A stretch of DNA of 64,000 nt from Sabellastarte sp. h YS-2021 (GCA_964017235.1 OZ024929.1:159077609-159141608), one strand, 5' to 3'; counted from the stretch's first letter, positions 23,018 to 38,108 are shown. Program-made: numbers and translations. Notes: generated by a model from the sequence alone, not told the origin.

Positions 23018-23475
23018 AAATAAATACCGCACAGCCCTCAAGGGCTGTTGGCGTATTGTTTTCACCCATGGTGTCTGGATGGGCCGGCGGGCACCTGGGC
23101 GGGAAAAGATTGTCCGGTCTGTATCTCAGAAACTGTAAGGTGTAGGAAGTTTATACTTGGTAGGGACATTAGTTAGGAGGTGTAGCTGTGCAACATCATG
23201 GTGTGACCTTGATTTGACCTTTGACCTTGCCGTAGTGACCTTGAGTTTAAAAATTTTGTCCGGGCTATATTTTGGAAACCGTAAGGTGTAGGAAGTTGAT
23301 ATGTGGTAGGGACATTGGTTGGTGCTGTAGGTGTGCAACATCATGATGTGACCTTGATTTGACCTTGCCGTAGTGACCTTGACCTATGAAATCTTGTCCT
23401 GGCCATATCTTGGAAACCATTAGGAGTAGGAAAATGATACTTGCTAGGGACATTGCTTAGGGGGTGTAAGTAGGG
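23018..23475 (+). mobile_element. Helentron-like element, family E (5' end and core)
   Basis: Begins with a hairpin cagccctcaagggctg (23034), then a GC-rich stretch and a ~130-145-bp tandem core ('ggaaaccgtaaggtgtagga', 'ggtagggacattggtt', 'gtgcaacatcat') in three units. The same core in reverse is at 1285-1512. The 3' end seems replaced by the next element. Confidence 0.6.
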
Positions 23476-23492
23476 AATTTACTAGTGGTACA

Positions 23493-24950
23493 TCATTATG
23501 TCCACCCACTGGGGGGGTGGACATATTATTGTTGCTTTTTCCGCCGTCCGGCGTCCCACTTTGTTTCCAGACATTTTAGGCAACAGTTCTTATCCTATCT
23601 TTACCAAATGTGGCATGCAGGTTTATTGGGTTAATAGCTTGTATGGGATTGCTTTTGGTGATGATAGCTTTATAGCTAACTGAGTAATAGCTACTTTGCT
23701 ACTTTTGAGTATCTCTTTGGTTTCCAGACATTTTAAGGAATGTTATTAAGCCTAGCTTTCTGAAATTTGGTATGGAGGTTCATTGGGTTAATAGCTTGTA
23801 TGGGATTGCTTTTGGGGGTAATTACTTCATAGATGAGTGAGTAATTAATTAAATAAATGAGTAATTGGCTATATTGAATACTGAAAAAGGCAAATGTGCT
23901 CATATCTCCTAAACCGTGCGAGATAGAGCGATTTCGTCGAAATTTTCGACCCACAGGGTATCTAAGGAATGTATTCTTTGCAATTTTCAAAAAATTTCCC
24001 CTCCCCAAAAATTGCGGCCATTTTGAATTTTCGAATTTTTGCTAAAAATGGCAAAACGCAAATTTGCTTCTGTCTCCTTAACCGTGTGAGATAGAGCGAT
24101 TTCGTCAACATTTTCGACCCACAGGGTATCTGAGCATTGTACTCTTGGCAATTTTAAAAAAATTTTCCCCTCCCCAAAAATGGCGGCCATTTTGAATTTT
24201 TGCCAAAAATGGCAAAACACGAATTTGCTTCTATCTCTTTAACCGTGTGACACAGAGCGATTTCGTCGAAATTTTCGACCCACAGGGTATCCAAGCAATG
24301 TACTCTTGGCAATTTTCAAAAAATTTCCTCTTCCCACATATGGCGGCCATTTTGAATTTTCAAATTTTTGCCCAAAATGGCAAAACACAAAATTGCTTCT
24401 ATCTCCTTAACCGTGCGAGATAGAGTGATTTCGTCGAAATTTTCGACCCACTGGGTATCTAAGAAATGTACTCTTTGCAATTTTCAAAAAAAATTTCCCC
24501 TCCCCACATATGGCGGCCATTTTGAATTTTCTAATTTTTGCCCAAAATGGAAAAACACAAATTTGCCTTAACCGTGCAAAATAGAGTTATTTCGGTGAAA
24601 TTTTCGACCCATAGGGTATCTAAGAAATGTACTCTTGGCAATTTTCAAAATATTTTCCTCTTCCCAAAAATGGCGGCCATTTTGATTTTTCAAATTTTTG
24701 CCAAAAATAGAAAAACAGAGATTTGCTTCTATCTTTTTAACCGTGCAAGATAGAGTGATTTCGTCAACATTTTCGACCCAACCAATGCAAAAAGGCATGA
24801 AGCTGAAATAATTTACATGTACACTAATAAATATTTAACCATCATTGATATATTTCACAAATGAAACAGGGTCTTGTAAGACTACTGTACAATTTTGGGA
24901 AAAGGTTCATGGGGTGGACATTACACATGATAATGTGTGTTCTTCTATGC
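23493..24950 (+). mobile_element. Helentron-like element, family D, with 165-bp core array
   Basis: Left 'ttatgtccacccac' folds with 'gggggggtggacata'; right 'ggggtggacatta' (24911) is its subterminal inverted match, followed by the hairpin acacatgataatgtgt. The core (23880-24790) holds six ~160-170-bp units with 'agatagagcgatttcgtcga' at about 23921, 24089, 24250, 24418, 24579 and 24748. The same unit forms the array at 1-600. Confidence 0.75.
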
Positions 24951-26180
24951 TATCCTGTTTCTATTCATATGTTGCAGCTACTATCAACAGGGCGTCCTAT
25001 TTCTAGTTCATCAATATCATCAATATTTAGTGTTTTGAGAAAGGGTTAATGTGCAAAGAAAAATATCGGTATCAGCATTTTGTGCATAACTATTAACTGA
25101 CACTTCAAATATTTGAATTAAAACCTAGATCTGAAGAAATTGTAAACTTTTGTGTTTTGATAAACTTGGCATCTTGTTTGCAGGTCTATTTGGTTGGGGA
25201 TTTGCTAGAATTTTTTTGGTATCCCAGAATCAGGGTATCATAAAACTTGATATCATGAAATATTTACACTCAATGTCGTTGTCCACACAGCCAAAGATAT
25301 ACCTATTCACTATTTTCTTTTCATCAAGACAGTTTACTTGCACCTTTGCTTTTTCTGAGTGCCGGTCTCTCTTTGATAACCCCTTATACATTAATAATTG
25401 TTTTTAATAAACATAACATACCTGTAAAATTAACTTGAAAGGATTTATAAATGTTTTTAAAGTTTGGAAAAGTGATGGATATTGTAAAACTCTTTAATAT
25501 TGCCTAATTTACATATTACAAGATTCAGTATCATTAAAATCACTCAAATTTTAAGTATTTTACATGGATTAATACATAGGCTTCAATTTACAAGTTTAAT
25601 TTAATTCAAACATTGTACTCATAATAATAGAACTTCAAATCTCTGTCTCTGAGCAATTTTCCAATTAACCATTATGATTAAGTGGGGTCATCATACTAAA
25701 TATACTGTATAGCTCTCTCATTATTGGTTCTAGGGGTTCAAACTGTGAAAACAACTAATAAGGGCTTCGAAATGTGAAATCAACTTTCAGGGAATCTGGC
25801 CTGAGAATCTCTTTCAAGTGTCTAATTTGACCTTTGAAACCTGCTTCAAGGTCAATCGGGGTCATCATATTAAATAGGCCTCTTAGCTCCCTTATTATTG
25901 GTCCCAGGGATTTTGGATGAAAATGAGGTTTTTGGCATTCTGGAAAACAAAATAGTCATCATCTTTTAAATGCAAAATTCCTGTAAATGTTGCAGTTCAG
26001 TATGGTTAAATGGCCCAGTTTCAAGGTCATATTATTTCCACTTTTGCTTAATACCCAACTGGAAATAACCATTATAACAGTGGTATTGTATTTTAATAAA
26101 TATCTTGAGAATTTCAATGTTTTTTTTGTTTGTAGTATGTGTATAATTACCGGTAGTATGTATTTTGTGCTTGTTTTTAG
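24951..26180. other. Upstream region of ERCC4, with repeat remnants
   Basis: 25640-25980 carries Helentron-core-like units ('tcattattggttctaggggt', 'tttgaccttt'). The rest is AT-rich with no recognised promoter motif. Confidence 0.45.
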
Positions 26181-26226
26181 CAACCTAAAAACCAACAACA
26201 CATCCCCGTGCGGTATCCCCCACGAA

Positions 26227-26300
26227 ATGACACTGTTGGAACATGAGAACCAGATATTTCTTGATGCTTTTCATGAGGATGGTTTGCTTGTAACAGCAAG
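26227..26300 (+). CDS. ERCC4: ERCC4 exon 1 (coding part)
   Basis: ATG at 26227 opens [11 protein letters not shown], aligned with the human LLEYERQ start region; ends with AG before GTTGGA (phase 2). The frame stays open upstream, so an earlier initiator cannot be excluded, but no conserved residues precede this ATG. Confidence 0.88.
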
Positions 26301-29300
26301 GTTGGAAATAATGTTGATATATATTTATTTACAATCAGTATAACACATTAAGCATATGTGTCTGTTGGAAATCAAATTTATAATGCTTATAATTAATATA
26401 TTTAACAAAAAATATAAATTATTGTAAAGTAAGTGTGATATGAATAAAAATGTTAAATATTCTCAAATATATTGCTTGATTACATTGCAGGGTGGTATTT
26501 TACCCCCGGTAGTTTTAAACAGTATTAAACATAATAAAAGGTGCAATTCTGAATTCTGATATATTTTTAGCTAATTAAATAACTGAAATTCTTGCAGTAT
26601 TTTAACCCCTTCGCCACCAAGGGAGCAGCATTTTACTATAGTGAAGGAAAATCCAGGATGAAGAGCTGACAGTCAGTTTTAAGTTGCTAAAAACACACTC
26701 CACAAGTAATTTACATCATCCATAACGTCCTTGTACATAATAATTTAAAATAACGTATTTCAGTATCCAAGACATTTAATTCTATGTGCATTACTGAGGG
26801 AAAGCTAGAATACAGTATAGGGTGTCGATTGCTAGCCGACGGACATGGTACTGTAGAATACACATTGCTATCGACAGCTAAGGTCTTTAAGGGGTTAAGT
26901 AGCTCCTACACCCCTAAGGGTTTCAGATGGATGGATGAAATTTCCAATTGATTACTATAGATGTTCACTATTTTGCAGAGGTCTTGGAGTGGAGAGAGTC
27001 TTTCAAAGTTTCTTGAAGCTCTATTGTGACCCTGGAAATCTGGTGTTAGTGTTAAACACATCATCTTCAGAAGAAGTAAGTCTTACTTAACTGAAAAAAT
27101 AGTCTTATGATTCTGATTTAAATTGTGCAACTGCATTCTGTCAAATAAATGCGATAGTAGTGTTCAGATTTGATATAGATATACATACCATATCACCAAG
27201 TTACTTTCAAAGAGTACCAACAGGTGTTGAAGTAATGTACAATTATATAGCTGTAAAGAGCATCACTACAGTGGATTACCTGATCTTAATAAATATGACA
27301 TTCTAACTATAACTACTGTTGGTCAAATTTCACAGATTTACTAACTGTTAAAGAATATGCAACACAGTTAAAACTGCTGTAATAAGATAAATTATAATTA
27401 CCCATTGTTGGATGTATATGTCATGGTAGAAACTAGAAAGTCCAAGCTGATAGAATTGCAAATTCTACCAGTAGAAACAGGGTTGCCAGCGGTCAGAGAA
27501 GAGTCAGGGAAATTCAGGGTTAAGGAAAAGTCGGGGAATTTTGTTCTGGGTCATGGAATTTTGAAAAAAGTCAGTGTAATTTGGGGTAATCTTTAGTCAC
27601 ACACATAAGGTTTAGCGAAGCCATACTGCCACAAATTGGAAACTTATGTGTATAGCAATACAACAAAAATTGAAATGCAATGTTAATCTAGAAGATCCTA
27701 CATTAATAGGCCTATACAATTTGAACAATGCATGATGTGTACATTATTATGTATTTTTAATGCCCTTCAATTAAGCATTGGCTGTGGCAAACTTTTGTTA
27801 CCACAAATGGTGTCAATGCTGTATTGTAGAAGTTTTTGTTGCATAGGCCTTAAAGTATTAACTTATATTACAGACACGGCATTATTTTGTTTAACTGAAC
27901 ATGCTGAAGTAGCATATTTTATTTACATGTCACAAGTTTTGTGCAATCAAAAATGTTTCAAATTACAAAGTACTTTTATTCATTTGACCTGACAATCTGA
28001 GTGGGCTCAGTAAATAAGTAATATTAATTGCATTGCATTAAACAATGCTCATTTGTTCAATATAATTGTTGTTTTCATGATTGTATCATAGGGTCATTAT
28101 TACTGCGTTGATCAGAAAAGGTTTCTAAAACATTGATCTATGCAACAGTTATCGTCATCATTTTGCCGCGATGGTCAGGGAAAAAGAAGTGGTCAGTCAG
28201 GGAAAAGTCAGGGATTTTTTAAAGCAATCATGACTGGCAACCCTGTAGAATGTCCAATCTAGGAAATGTGGGTAATTCTAATTCTAATTGGACTTTTATA
28301 GCGCTTAATCTCCTTATACAAGAGGACTCTAAGGAGCAACAAAACCTAAAAGCAGTCGACAAAATTTCAGTATCCAGAGACATGAGTGGGGGTCAAGCAC
28401 CGCGGAGAACGCCAGGAGATGATCCAGGCTAAGGTGGGTATGCTTTGGTGTACAGGTAGGTTTTAATCTGCTTTCTGAAAGAGGCGAGGGAGGGAGAGGC
28501 CCGAATGTCATCTGGAAGAGCATTCCACACAGTGGGAGCATCAAAAGCAAAACTATTACCAAACTGTTTGACAGATTTATGAACAGAAGGGTAGAACTTT
28601 GGAATGACAAGGAAATTACCAGCACTTTGACTGCCCCTGGTGCTATAAGAACTGCTGTAGGAAGAAAGATATGGAGCAAAATACCTAGGAAAACCTTTGT
28701 GAAGAAACTTATACACAAGTGTGGCTGTCTTAAACACTGTGCGCTGTTCAACAGTAAGCCAATGCAATTTCTTAAGCACAGGGGTTATACTGGTGTATCG
28801 ACTGGTGTTTGATACAATTCTGGTTGCACTCTTTTGGATGCACTGTAATTTGCGTAGATTGAACTTGGAGAGGCTCCTGAAAAGTGAGTTGCAGTAATCC
28901 AACCGACCACCAACAAGAGCATTAGCCACAAGCATAGAAACATCATGAGTAAGAAACCACCTGACATGTCTGAAATCACGGAGTATAACAAAACAACTTT
29001 TGCAGACATTCTGAACATGCTTGGACAAAGAAAAATCTGAATCGAACCACACACCCAAATTTTTGACCGAGTCAACCAGGCAGAGTGGACTACCCAAGAT
29101 ATCAATTGGAAATCAATTGGTTTTGTCAGGATTCAATTTGAGCTTACTAGTTGACATCCACTCTTTGGGTATTGGCCTGGGGTCCGAAATCTAATAAACT
29201 TGGTTGATATTCTAATCTCAGAACTTTAGGTATTGCTCTGTGTGCCAGAATGTTATCTTTGTAGAAACTCAATGAAAGCTTGAAAGAAAGTCCAACTGAA

Positions 29301-32300
29301 ACAAAAAGTGGGCCTTCTATACATATAAATCTGTCATATGAGCAAGGTGCAACTGTCATAAATGAAGAAAAAATAAATTTTACTGTAACACAGATTTAAC
29401 ATACTTAAATATAACATAAAGTCTATTTCAAGAATTTCACAACATAAAATCCCACCACCCTTTTTCAAGTGAAAGCTGTAATATGGACATTACCAACTGA
29501 TGTAAGATTTTTATGTCCAATAACAAGTGTTATACAAAGTACAGTTTTAGCCAATTAAATTTTGTCAGCAGTCATTTTATACATGGCATTTATTTGAACA
29601 ATTAACACCTATGCTCCAGTTGGACTTTCTACAGGTAGAATTTGAAATTCTACCAGATTGGACTTTCTGCCATGACATATACATGTTTGAACTTTGAAGG
29701 GTATTCGTTATGTGCAGTACCTTAGATGGGGATTATGTTAGTAATGGTAGCATTTCTTTTTGTTGAACATATTTTGAAATTTTTAAAATATTATGTAACA
29801 TCCTCTCATGTATTTTGTATTTTAGGATTACTTTATAGAGAATTTGAAAAATATTGGAACAAATCCACTTCCAACAGTAATAACAACCGAATTTAGTATA
29901 AATGACAGGTGAATATGTACAAGTTTGTCATTTTATGAGAGTGATGTTATCATAATTAAGCGTCCCTGAAAGGGCGCTTATTTGTTTTTGTGTCAGTTTC
30001 CTCGCCACCGCCGCTGCCACATTATGGTCTCTCCTCAATATCTCCCTAATTATTAAAGGTTTTAACCATATTTGGCAGTTATATAACTTAGGCATGGGAA
30101 AAGTTTTCCACATGCTTAAATTTGACCTTTGATCTTTATCAAATTCACATGATCCAAAAATAGTTTTTTTGGGCACACCTGCCCGTCATTGCCGCTCAGG
30201 AAAATCTACTGACTGCAGAAGCTTGTAATTATACACACATGTTCATACTATCAAAAACGCAAGCTGATTAGATTTTGGGAGCGATCCGATGAATAATGAC
30301 TGAATTATGAGCGATTTTCTTACACCTACCAACAACCAGAAAGCTTAAAATTCATGTGAACCCCCCTATTATCTTCTTAAGTATTGCATTTACAGCCATA
30401 AAATGTATTTTGGGAGGTAGTAGGAAACCATATGTGGAGAGCCTAGAAAGCAAGTCAAATTTCACCCCGACCCCCTTGTAAGGTTCAAACTGGGGTCATA
30501 AAATAGCCAATTTTGACATTTTTCCTTATATCTCCTTTATTATTGGTTTTAGAGCTTTAGAATGTATTGGGAGTTATTGGGAAACCATATGTGAAGAGTC
30601 TAAATAACCAGTCAGATTTACCCCAGACCCCCCTTATGGGTCAAACAGGGGTCATAAAATAGCCAATTTTGTGTTTTTGCCTTATATCTCCTTCATTCTT
30701 GCTTTGACAGCTTTAGAATGTATTAAGAGGTATTGGGAAACCATATGTGAAGAGTCTAGATAACCAGTCAGATTTACCCCAGACCTCCCTTATGGGTCAA
30801 ACAGGGGTCATAAAATAGCCGATTTTGTGTTTTTGCCTTATATCACCTTTATTCTTGCTTTTAGAGCTTTAGAATGTATTAAGAGGTGTTGGGAAACCAT
30901 ATGTGAAGAGTCTAGATAGCCAGTCAGATTGACCCCCTGACCCCCCTTATGGGTCAAACTGGAGTGATCAAATAGCCGATATTGTCTTTTTGCCTTATAT
31001 CTCTTTCGTTCTTGCTTTTAGAGCTTTAGAATATATTAAGAGGTATTGGGGAACCTTATGTGAAGAGTCTAGATAGCTGGCCACGTTTACCCCCTGACCC
31101 CCCTTTATGGGTCAAGCTGGGTCATAAAATAGACAATTTTGTGTTTTTGCCTCATATATCCTTCGTATTTTTCTTTTTACAGCTGTTAATGTATTAACAG
31201 GTAGTTGGAATTCGTGGAGAGTCTAGGTAGCTGGTCAAATTAGCCCTCTGACCCCCTCTTATGAGTCAAACTGAGGTCATAAAATATCAATTTTTCTGTT
31301 TTTGCCTCATATCTTCTTTATTATTGCTTTTACATTTTTACTGCTTGTGGGAACATTGACCTTTTATTTACTCAATGGGATAGATGTGTTCAAAGCATTG
31401 TGTCATAAACTTCTTGCCTTTCTAAATGCTAAAATTTTACTATGCCTCTTTCTAAAAATGTAAATAGATATATGGCATTTATAAAGCACTGTTACTCTTT
31501 AATTAAGTAGTTTTATGGTGTAACTTTCAACCTATTTTAAGTATTGATGCTTTATGCATTCTGAGCCTGAGCATTTATTCAATTAACTTTTCGCAATTTA
31601 TGACCATATAAAACAAAGCTTAAATTTTTCTTTCATGTTACTGCATAAACTTCCACACTGTCTGCTTAACTTTCACTTCTTATCTCAGTGCTGCATGTTT
31701 TTATTTTCAAAACCCTTTTTCTACTATATATTATATTGCATTGAACCTTTTTGGGACGCTTAGTTTTTGTTAGCAAAAACATTTTTCTAGTTGGTGGTGT
31801 TTGTTTTAAAATCATTTTGTTGTATTGCCATTTTGCATTAAGAAAGAAGAAACCATATTTTATGCTAATAAAATTATTGCATATTTTTCGAAAGTTTTAT
31901 TACTGTTAAATATGTAGTACAGACATGTAAGATATCAACATGAGGAACTATTCAAGTAATTATGTGTCTTCAATGTCTTTCTTATTCATGTAACTTTTAT
32001 AATTCCAAAGATAAACCATTCCATAAAACTTCAACATTACTTTTCATATTTTTCAGAAAAGACCTTTATCTTCAAGGTGGCGTGGTGTTTGTCACATCCA
32101 GAATTTTGGTTGTGGATATGTTGACCGAGCGTATACCCATACATCTCATAACTGGAATACTTGTTTATAAAGCTCATAAGTAAGTTACGCATGCCTTCAA
32201 GCAACCAAGGTCATATTTGGACAAGTCATCTGTGAATTTCATGTTGTTATGACCTGGGTTTTAAACCACAACAACACAAATGAGAGTCAAGTGATTAAAT

Positions 32301-35300
32301 GTTAAATTTGTTAACCATAGGAACCATTTCTGAAGCTTTTTATGTCAGCTGACTTGTCAGTCAGCTGACATTATGTCATCACTCTGCGGCGTGGGCGTCC
32401 GCGTCCGCGTGAACAACTTCTTCTCCAAAACTACAAGGCCTAGAGACATGCTGTTTCTTTTAAAAGATACCTTATCTATCGAGGATGAAAAATTGTTCAA
32501 GGCATACAAATCTGTCTGTTCGTCTGTTTGCTAGAGACATTACAAGGGGGGTACCCCCACCAAAAGGGTGAAAATTTCAACTTTTTATCACAATTTTCTC
32601 AGTGACTATTGCAGGGATTTCTCTCATATCTTGCACATATGTACTAGGCCAGAGGTAGATTCTCTTGTGTGAGTATGAGACCTGGATCTGTCTTACTTTT
32701 TTTTTAATAAATTTTTTTAATAATTTTTAATGCATTAAAATTCATGAAATCATGCACTAAATCACTTATAACTTCAAAAGTGTTGCATTTACAGCATTTT
32801 GTGAAAATATGTTGTTCAGCTACTTTTTTCATAGCTACAATATGGTGAGTAAGTTGGGTGTCTGTCTCAATAGCTAAGTGAGTAATAGCTACTTTTTCGG
32901 CTTTTCAGTAACTTCCATTATGAGTAAAATCACTTGTAACTTAAAAACTATTGCATTTAGAGAATTTCGTATAAATATGTTATTCAGCTACTTTTGGGCC
33001 AGCTATAACATAGTAAAATTTCAGACCTGTAGCTCATGGCATAGCTGAGTAATAGCTACTTTTAGGTTATCACTGTTGAGTAAATCGCTTATAACTTGAA
33101 AACTATTGCATTTAGAGAATTTCGTATAAATATGTTATTCAGCTACTTTGGGGTCAGCTATAACATAGTAAAATTTCAGACCTGTAACTCATGGCATAGC
33201 TGAGTAATAGCTACTTTTAGGTTATCACTGTTGAGTAAATCACTTATAACTTGAAAAGTGTTGCATTTAGAGCATTTTGTTAAAATATGTTATTCAACTA
33301 CTTTTTTCATAGCTACAATATGGTGAGTAAGTTGGGTGTCTGTCTCAATAGCTAAGTGAGTAATAGCTACTTTTGGGCTTTTCAGTAACTTCCATCATGA
33401 GTAAAATCACTTGTAACTTAAAAACTATTGCATTTAGAGAATTTCGTATAAATATGTTATTCAGCTACTTTTGGGCCAGCTATAACATAGTAAAATTTCA
33501 GACCTGTAGCTCATGGCATAGCTGAGTAATAGCTACTTTTAGGTTATCACTGTTGAGTAAATCACTTATAACTTGAAAACTATTGCATTTAGAGAATTTT
33601 GAAGAGTCTAGATATTAGTTATTCACCTATTTTGGGGGTCAGCTATAACACAGTGAAGTTTCAGACCTGTGGCTCATTTCATAGCTGAGTAATAGCTACG
33701 TTGAAGTTCTCACTGTTGAGTAAATCAGTAATAATTGGAAAACTATTGCATTTACAGAAATTTGTGCAAATATGTTATTCAGCTACTTTTGGGTCAGCTA
33801 TAACATAGTGAAATTATAGACCTATAGCTCATGGCACAACTGAGCAATAGCTATTCTCAGGTACTGACTGTTGAGTAAATCAGCTATAACTTGAAAAATA
33901 TTGCATTTGGAGTATTTTGTTAAAATATATTGTTCACCTACTTTTGGGTCAGCTATAACATAGTGAAATTACAGACCTATAGCTCATGGCATAGCGGAGC
34001 AATAGCTATTTTCAGGTTCTCACTATTGAGTAAATCAGTTGTAGCTTGAAAACTATTGCATTTACAGTAGTTTGCTTAAATATGTTGTTCACCTACTTTT
34101 GGGTTAGCTATAACATAGTAAAATTTCAGACATGTAGCTCATTGCATAGCTGAGTAATAGTTCCTTTGAGGTTCTCACTGTTGAGTAAATCAGTTGTAAC
34201 TTGAAAACTATTACATTTTGAGTAATTTGTTAAATATGTTATTCACAGAATTTTTGGTCAGCTATAACATAGTGAAATTGCAGACCTCTATGTCATGGCA
34301 TAGCTGAGCAATAGCTACTTTCAGGTTCTCACTGTTGAGTAAATCATTGTATCCACTGGATAGCCGCAGTGTGTAGAGAGAGATTTCACCATTACTGCTC
34401 TTATGAAAAAAAATATTATAGCTAGCTTTCTTAAGTTTGCAGTATATATTAATAACCATAAAATGTTGTCTGGGAATATTTTTGGCCTCATTTTGAGAAA
34501 CAAGATGGCCGCCACAGGTGTTTTTTGTCAGTCGTGAAAAGTGCTTATATCTCCCTTATTATTGATCCTAGAGGTTTGGGATGATAAACCAACCTGTAGG
34601 AAATCATGGGGTGGGAATCTTTTGGTGTGGTCAGATTTGACCTTCAATGACCCCTCCTTCAAGGTCAAACAAGGATAGCCAAACTTAAAAGTGCTTATAA
34701 CTCGCTTATTATTGGTCCCAGAGGTTTGGGATGGTAAACAGACAGGAAATCATGGGCTGTGAATCTGTTGATATGGTCCGATTTGACCTTGGAACCCTCC
34801 TTCAAGGTCAAATGAGGATAGCGAAAATTGAAAGTGCCTACAACTCGCTTATTATTGGTGACAGAGATTTGGGATGGTAAACCATCCCATAGGAAATCAT
34901 TGGCTCGGAATCTTTTGGTATGGTCAGATTTGACCTTTGGACCCCTCCTTCAAGGTCAAATGAGGACAGCCAAGCTTAAAAGTGCTTATAACTCATTTAT
35001 AATTGGTCCTAGAGGTTTGGAATGGTAAACCATAGGAAATCATGGGCTGGGAATGTATTTGTGTGGTTAGATTTGACCTTGGACCCCTTCTTCAAGGTCG
35101 AACGAGGATATTGCATTTGTAGTATTTCTTTAAATATGTTTTAACCTATTTTTTACACTTAAACAATTACCTTGTTATTTTCCTTCATAATACCATTTAC
35201 AGGGCACAACTTTTTTATCCTTTTCTTCTGTCAGCTTCGGAATTTCTTTCGAACTTGCTGTTCAGTTACCATTTACTGTATTTCTGTACAGCCCTTTTCC

Positions 35301-38074
35301 TGATAATTATTCTGTCCTCTAATCACCTTCACAAATCAAAAACACTCAGTCAGCTGACACAGTGCCCGTTCACGGGCACTCTCCTCTTGTTTTGATTCAA
35401 GGGTTTGGATAAGAAAATGGATTTAAATATTTCCTGAATTCTGAAAAAATACTATCCCCATTTTCTTTTGTTTGCAAGGGTTATTTTGTGAAACTGCCAT
35501 ATAGTTATATATATATTTTCATTCTACATATTTGTAAATTTAAAGTGAACTATATAACGCAATTCATAAGCTCATAAAAAATTTTCAGTCCTTCTTCTGC
35601 CTCAATAAAGTAATTAAAAAAATTGCAGCAAATCTCCAAAAATAACTTATGTATGCAGAGACAGTGCTTTAACATTGTAAAAATATTGTTGTGGGAATGT
35701 GACAAGAAAAGAACACAGCACAAAACAGTCCATAGCGTTGCCTTAATTTTTAATGGTATAATGTATTTTTTTTACATGTGTGATATGCTGTTTTTTATTG
35801 CGTAAAATAGCCTTACCTTATCCTCACAAGTGCTTGTTTGGTTTTGTGGAGCAAAAACGTATCGACCGACAAGAATTTTTTAAGGAATATTCTTGTCACA
35901 AGAGGTGACCCCTTTGTCTGCGCATGTCCGCGCTTGCGCAGTAGTCGTTGTCGACAGACGAATGTCGAGAGTTCTTCATTATATTTTTGGTCGATATGGG
36001 AGCAACACGTACTTTTCCTTATTATCGTCCATTCACGGATGAAGATCTATGAAGTTTTGAAGTGTGCAAGCGTGCACCTACCTGTAGTTGTCCATTATTC
36101 GACTGGTACTACCTCTAATTCTGCCTCCCTTGTCCTGAAAAGGGTCAGAATGAGAAGTTTATAGTCTTCAGTGGAAGACGGTGATAGATTTGTTTCCAGC
36201 TGTGTTCGATTGGAACTACTTCCTTGTTGAGAAAAGGTATGCAGAGAAGAGCTGCCGTAAGTTTTCAGTGGAAAACTGCTTCTAAAAGGTCAGAAGAAGA
36301 TGTGCAAGAAGATTTTGCTGTAAAGTTTTCAGTGGAAAACTGTTTTATTGTCCCTAAACAAAGAAGAAATGCAGTTGCCTTGGCAGCGGAGGTTGTAGAT
36401 TCTTTACTGTGGGTGGAGCGCCACTCTGGTACAGTAACAGGTCTGCCTCCAAAAGAACGACTACAGAAGCGTATCCACGGATCCTTGCAGTTATTATTTT
36501 GTTTCCCAGCAGGTACAGTCAACTTCCTGCTTATCAAGACATGAAAATATGGACAGATTACCTTCCTTTGCTGTAAATTTGGATGAAGATCCAACAGACA
36601 TCTTTGGGGCAGTATGTGTACTGCTTGTCTGTTTAGCCCTGTTGAAGAATTGCAATAACTATCTACTAGATAATAAAACCTTCCTATGGCCATGTCTCCA
36701 TTGGAAAGAATACTGTGACTTTTGAGTTAATTCTTCTGCAAACTCAACGAAGATCAAACTGGCTAGATGAGTTTTTCTGTTATATTATATTATATGTTGA
36801 AGTCCTTGCTTCCAACTTTTACAGTGTATTTTGCACAGTATATTCAGGACAGGAGCTATGTCCAGTAATTTTCCCCTACCAACCACAAAAGATCGTCGTA
36901 CCACTCTGCCTAGTTTACCAGGTCAGAGGGATACAGAAGAACGTGGCTACATTAATGCAAGTCACCATGGAGGCTCTTCTTGCAGAGTTACTGGCAGTGA
37001 TGGGAGATTTTCATTGCCATCCCAGAGTTGTGCGAATCTTGAGACGGAGTTGTCGAATTACTCCCCAATCGAATTCACCAATGCCTGTACTACCCACAAT
37101 GCAAAGCGATGACGTCAGACAGGAAGACATGGCTACAGTACTAAATATAAATATACCGCTTAAATGCTTCAAAAGAAAGCGATTTATCCACTCAACAATT
37201 GCAGAACTTCAGGTTTCTATGGCAGTTTAGTTCTTGTATAGAAACTCGGCTAATGACGACCTGTGATAGATCTCAGTGTCCTGAATTGATTTCTAACTAC
37301 GACTTCAACGGTCACGGCCCACGAGTGAAGTGCGTTTACTATAACAATAAATACCTGCTTGTCCCATCATTTAAACTGGAGACAGCAGAAATTATTAGAA
37401 ATTCGGTTACAAAAGATGCATTCTTTTATGTACCGACTCACCAAGATTTTCAACATCTACTTCAGTTTAATGTACACTGGCAAACCTATCAGTTCAAAGC
37501 ATTATAAAATTCGGGTTAGCGACACCTCTACAGTATCATGCGAGTAGTAAAGAGGCAAATCTCATTCTTCAGTTTCACAGAATAGGAGTTCACCATGTAC
37601 CTAGACCACTGGTTGTTTAGTGTACTTAAAGACACCAGTATTGGGTTCAAACCAAAGAACTCATCCAATTATGCATCAACTGGGCTTCGTGATATCGATT
37701 TCCTAGGTTACCACTGCATTTTGGTACCAGGAAATTTCTTTCACCTTATACCTAGACTACTGGTTGTTTAGTGTACGTAAAAGACACCAGTATTGGGTTC
37801 AAACCACAGAACTCCTCCAATTATTCATCAACTGGGCTTCGTGATATCGATTTCCTAAGTTACCACTGCATTTTGGTACCAGGAAATTTCTTTCTACCTC
37901 GAATAAATTAAATACCTGAGAATCTATTCAACACATGGCGATCTCATCACAATCAACCCCAAGGTTGCTCATATCCCAGGTAGGGATACCAGCATCTTTG
38001 GAAAAGACTATACCAATGGGTCAGTTATTATATCCCCAGACGAAAGTCGGGGATATATTGGATTCAGGTCCGTC

Positions 38075-38108
<34 letters not shown>

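Larger units (their letters stand above)
27400..29690. mobile_element. TIR element in ERCC4 intron 2, hosting a hAT and a LINE
   Basis: Left arm from about 27410 ('tgtatatgtcatggtagaaa', 'agaattgcaaattctaccag') and right arm ending near 29690, its reverse complement ('attctaccagattggacttt', 'tgccatgacatatac'). The left arm is split by the hAT-like insert 27477-28244: 'accagtagaa' before it continues as 'tgtccaatctagg' after it. The LINE fragment 28250-29165 lies inside. Confidence 0.7.

Noticed and set aside
32750..35100. Regularly spaced repeats resembling a CRISPR array
   Set aside because: Units of 155-170 bp are contiguous with no unique spacers, in an intron of an animal gene; they are a Helentron core array.
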